Below, piece after piece: positions 7,465-10,247 of a DNA stretch of 10,247 nt. The stretch's first letter is position 1. Each line of letters opens with the position of its first letter. This DNA comes from an uncultured Lachnospiraceae bacterium (GTDB taxonomy: Bacteria; Bacillota; Clostridia; Lachnospirales; Lachnospiraceae): assembly GCA_902803015.1 (NCBI GenBank), contig CADCOL010000240.1, positions 1 through 10,247 of the forward strand. Direction: 5' to 3'. The translations under genes and the position numbers were made by a program. The notes below the pieces were generated by a model. It was not told the origin of the DNA, searched no databases, and saw nothing but the letters and a program-made list of their open reading frames with translations.

Positions 7465-10247
7465 ATGTATTATTCTGCAATCGGACTGCTTGCAGTCGGT
7501 GTATTGATTATCGTGAATCGTGATATTCTGGTTCATTCCGGAAAAACATTTGAGAAACCTGCATGGAAAGTATACAGGAGGTTTTTGATTGCTGTTCTTG
7601 CTTACTACGTTACGGATATTCTGTGGGGACTTTTCGAATACTTAAAGATGTCGAAGCTTCTTTTTGCGGATACCACGATTTATTTTATTGCGATGTCGGT
7701 GGGAATTCTGTTTTGGGCAGAGTTTGCCGTGGCATATATGGATGAAAAGAACGGGATTGGTAAGGCGCTGATTTATATAAGCCGGACGATCGCCGGATTC
7801 ATCACGATACTTGTTGTCATGAATATTTTTAAACCGGTCTTGTTTACGGTTGATGCACAAAGTGTATACAGTGCACTCACGTTTCGCTATGTAATGCTGG
7901 CATGCCAGATTGTTTTGTTGCTTATTATTTCTGTTTATGCTTTTTCTGCCATGATTCGGTTAAGACGCGAGCAGGAGAAAAGGACCCGCTACAGAATTCT
8001 GGCTTCGTTTGGCTTTATTATGGCATTCTGTCTGTTTATCCAGTTATGGTTTCCGTATTTACCGCTTTACACCATTGCTTACATGCTCGGAACCTGCATG
8101 CTTCATTCTTTTGTGGCGAATGATGAAAAAGAAGTTTATAAGAGGGAACAGGAGGAGACTAAGAAAATTACCGAGCTGAAAGACCGGTTCCGTTCCCTTC
8201 TTGACAATATGCCGGATATGACATTTACAAAAGATGCCGAGACAGGCGTTTATCTTGCATGCAATCAGGCGTTCGCTAAATATGCGCACAAAGAAAATCC
8301 GGACGGAGTAACAGGCCTTACGGATGAGCAGATTTTTGATACCGAAACGGCAGAGCATTTTATCAAGGATGACAAAATCGCACTGTCATTAAGCAAACCC
8401 TATATTTTCTTTGAGGATGTACCGGATGCCGCAGGAAACCGGCGGCAATTGCAAACAACGAAAATCAAATATACAGATACGGCAGGAAGACTTTGTGTTC
8501 TCGGTATGTGTCAGGATATAACGGACATGGTAAGCATTCAGCATGAGCACGCCATGACCATGGAAGCTTATGAAAAGGCTGTCAGCACCGGGTTAATGTA
8601 CACACGTATCGCCCAGATTCTGGCCCGCGATTTTATCGATATGTATTACGTTAATACGGATACGGAAGAGTTCATTGAATACCGAATCAGTGACGAGAAT
8701 CATTCCTTCCACGAAGTCCGCCGCGGATGGCACTTCTTCAGCGATTTGAAGAAAGAACTTGCCGAAAATGTATTCGAAGACGATCGCGAAGCGTTTCTGC
8801 AGGCCATGAATCGAAAAGAGCTGATGAAAGCTCTCGACCGGAAAGATACCTTTGTTATGACATACCGAATGCTTGATGAAAATGAACCGGTATATGTCAC
8901 CATGAAGATTTCCAAAATGGAAGATGAGCAGTATATCATCATGGGTATTACGGACGTTGATGCGGAAATGCATGAGACTATGGCGAAAAACAGGGTTTTG
9001 GCGGAGGCACTTTCCTCAGCGGAAGAAGCGAACAAGGCAAAGACCGCCTTCCTTTCCGGTATGAGTCATGAACTTCGTACTCCGATGAATGCGATTATCG
9101 GAATTGATGCGCTTGCATTAAAGAATCCGAATCTGGACAAGGAAACCCGCGAATCGCTGGAAAGAATCGGAGAGAGCTCCAAACATCTTCTCGGAATTAT
9201 AAACGATATTCTCGATATGAGCCGGATTGAATCCGGACGCATGCTCATGCATAAAGAGGAATTCTCCTTCTATACCATGCTCGAGCAGATCAATACCATG
9301 GTGCATTCCCAGTGCAACGAAAAAGGACTGCATTATGAGTGCAGGATCGTGAATATGGTCGACAGCACTTATTTCGGAGATGTGATGAAGCTAAAGGAAA
9401 TGCTTTTAAACATTCTGTCGAATGCCATTAAATTCACGGATACACCGGGAGATGTAATTCTGTCCGTTGAAAAAATCGCGGAATATGACGATCAGTCCAC
9501 GCTGCGTTTTCGCATCAAGGATACCGGAATCGGAATGGATAAAGAGTATCTTCCGAAAGTGTTTGATGCATTTTCCCAGGAAAATGTAAGCAACCGTACC
9601 AAATACGGAAGCAGCGGTCTCGGAATGGCCATCACAAAGCGAATCGTGGAAATGATGAACGGTTCCATCAGTGTTGACTCCGAGAAAGGTGTCGGAACGG
9701 AATTCACTGTTCTCGTAACGCTCAGAAACTGCAGTCAGAAGAATTTCGATATTGCAAGAACGATTGATCCGGCATCCTTGTTTGTTTTGGTAGTGGATAA
9801 CGATCCGATTGAAGCAGAACATGCCCGAACGGTTTTGGAAGAGGTCGGAATCCCGGCGGATTTTTGTATCAGTGGTCAGGAAGCACTTCGTAAAATGGAA
9901 GTGCAGCATGCCAAGCATAAGCCCTACAACATGGTTTTCATGGATTGGAATATGCCCGGTATGAGTGGTTGCGAAACATCCGCCGAAATTCATAAACTGT
10001 ACGCAAAGGAAACCATTGTGGTAGCACTTACGGCGTATAACTGGGATGACATTCAGGAAGAAGCGCATTCGGTCGGTGTAAACGGATTTCTTTCCAAGCC
10101 GCTTTTTGCTTCGAATATCCTGGAGAATCTGGACCATATTGCACGCAGAAGCAAACTTAACATTTTCAAAGAAAAGAATAAGGCAAGTCTTTCGGGACGC
10201 AGAATTCTTCTGGCGGAGGATACGGAACTGAACGCCGAGATCATGAC
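7465..10247 (+). CDS. Seven-helix membrane sensor hybrid histidine kinase with PAS-PAS-HisKA-HATPase-REC-REC (3' end outside window)
   Basis: The right edge cuts this gene after 927 codons. Seven hydrophobic segments (about 3-19, 40-60, 68-90, 101-121, 138-162, 176-196, 198-216) form the N-terminal sensor. Basic loops after helices 1 and 5 put the N-terminus outside and the C-terminus inside. I do not recognise a named domain, but similar N-terminal regions occur in other Lachnospiraceae signalling proteins as I recall them. Next come a PAS_4-like domain (about 236-356) and a second PAS-like domain (about 370-500), both paralogous to those of the upstream cyclase. The HisKA has His535 in MSHELRTPMN; the HATPase has Asn653, DTGIGM from Asp686 and G2 glycines 715, 718 and 720. 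Receiver 1 (about 772-890) has Asp827, Thr856 and Lys878, but its acidic pair reads Asp778-Asn779. Receiver 2 starts near residue 911 (RRILLAEDTELNAEIM) and is cut off. An Hpt domain could follow outside the window. It probably autophosphorylates and feeds a phosphorelay; the signal is unknown. Confidence 0.9.
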   Translation, partial: MYYSAIGLLAVGVLIIVNRDILVHSGKTFEKPAWKVYRRFLIAVLAYYVTDILWGLFEYLKMSKLLFADTTIYFIAMSVGILFWAEFAVAYMDEKNGIGKALIYISRTIAGFITILVVMNIFKPVLFTVDAQSVYSALTFRYVMLACQIVLLLIISVYAFSAMIRLRREQEKRTRYRILASFGFIMAFCLFIQLWFPYLPLYTIAYMLGTCMLHSFVANDEKEVYKREQEETKKITELKDRFRSLLDNMPDMTFTKDAETGVYLACNQAFAKYAHKENPDGVTGLTDEQIFDTETAEHFIKDDKIALSLSKPYIFFEDVPDAAGNRRQLQTTKIKYTDTAGRLCVLGMCQDITDMVSIQHEHAMTMEAYEKAVSTGLMYTRIAQILARDFIDMYYVNTDTEEFIEYRISDENHSFHEVRRGWHFFSDLKKELAENVFEDDREAFLQAMNRKELMKALDRKDTFVMTYRMLDENEPVYVTMKISKMEDEQYIIMGITDVDAEMHETMAKNRVLAEALSSAEEANKAKTAFLSGMSHELRTPMNAIIGIDALALKNPNLDKETRESLERIGESSKHLLGIINDILDMSRIESGRMLMHKEEFSFYTMLEQINTMVHSQCNEKGLHYECRIVNMVDSTYFGDVMKLKEMLLNILSNAIKFTDTPGDVILSVEKIAEYDDQSTLRFRIKDTGIGMDKEYLPKVFDAFSQENVSNRTKYGSSGLGMAITKRIVEMMNGSISVDSEKGVGTEFTVLVTLRNCSQKNFDIARTIDPASLFVLVVDNDPIEAEHARTVLEEVGIPADFCISGQEALRKMEVQHAKHKPYNMVFMDWNMPGMSGCETSAEIHKLYAKETIVVALTAYNWDDIQEEAHSVGVNGFLSKPLFASNILENLDHIARRSKLNIFKEKNKASLSGRRILLAEDTELNAEIM

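Noticed and set aside
7563..7745. Small plus-strand frame in the first part of the last gene
   Set aside because: It is out of frame with the seven-helix sensor, whose coding frame continues without interruption into the PAS and kinase domains.
9406..10137. Long minus-strand open frame (243 codons) opposite the kinase and receiver region of the last gene
   Set aside because: The plus strand here encodes unmistakable HATPase and receiver motifs; the minus-strand product shows no recognisable domain and I saw no convincing ribosome site or promoter for it.

Overview
The window is a densely coding, single-strand stretch of a low-to-moderate GC Firmicute. The most likely source is a member of the Clostridia, probably Lachnospiraceae. 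I infer this from the protein style: very large multidomain signalling proteins with tandem PAS modules, a multi-helix membrane sensor and solute-binding-protein sensors joined to GGDEF or hybrid kinase outputs, plus strong GGAGG-type ribosome sites. No rRNA, tRNA, CRISPR array, insertion sequence or prophage gene is visible. No gene-free gap exceeds 60 bases, and every gene reads left to right.

Layout. (1) Bases 2-658 hold the C-terminal half of an MgtE-type magnesium transporter, cut by the left edge. (2) A 57-base gap carries a strong extended -10 promoter. (3) Bases 716-1093 encode a free-standing histidine phosphotransfer (Hpt) protein. (4) Bases 1135-4044 encode an unusual fusion of a complete 12-helix APC-type amino-acid permease, an extra two-helix membrane hairpin and a hybrid histidine kinase with one receiver domain. 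(5) Bases 4041-7445 encode a protein with two extracytoplasmic venus-flytrap domains, one membrane helix, three PAS-like domains and an intact GGDEF diguanylate cyclase. It overlaps the previous gene by 4 bases. (6) From base 7465 to the right edge runs a seven-helix membrane sensor with two PAS-like domains, a histidine kinase, one complete receiver and the start of a second.

How they may work together (inference). Genes 3-6 look like one operon started by the promoter at 667-695, with gaps of 41, -4 and 19 bases. It groups two hybrid kinases, the Hpt protein that such kinases normally need to pass phosphate onward, and a c-di-GMP synthase. Two of the three sensors are built from nutrient-binding parts (an amino-acid permease and SBP_bac_3-type binding domains). 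A reasonable hypothesis is a nutrient-sensing (possibly amino-acid) signalling cluster that reports through both a His-Asp-His phosphorelay and c-di-GMP. No output response regulator is visible; it may lie beyond the right edge or elsewhere in the genome. Related modules recur inside the cluster: a tandem PAS block is shared by genes 5 and 6, and a kinase core by genes 4 and 6. This suggests growth by duplication and domain swapping.
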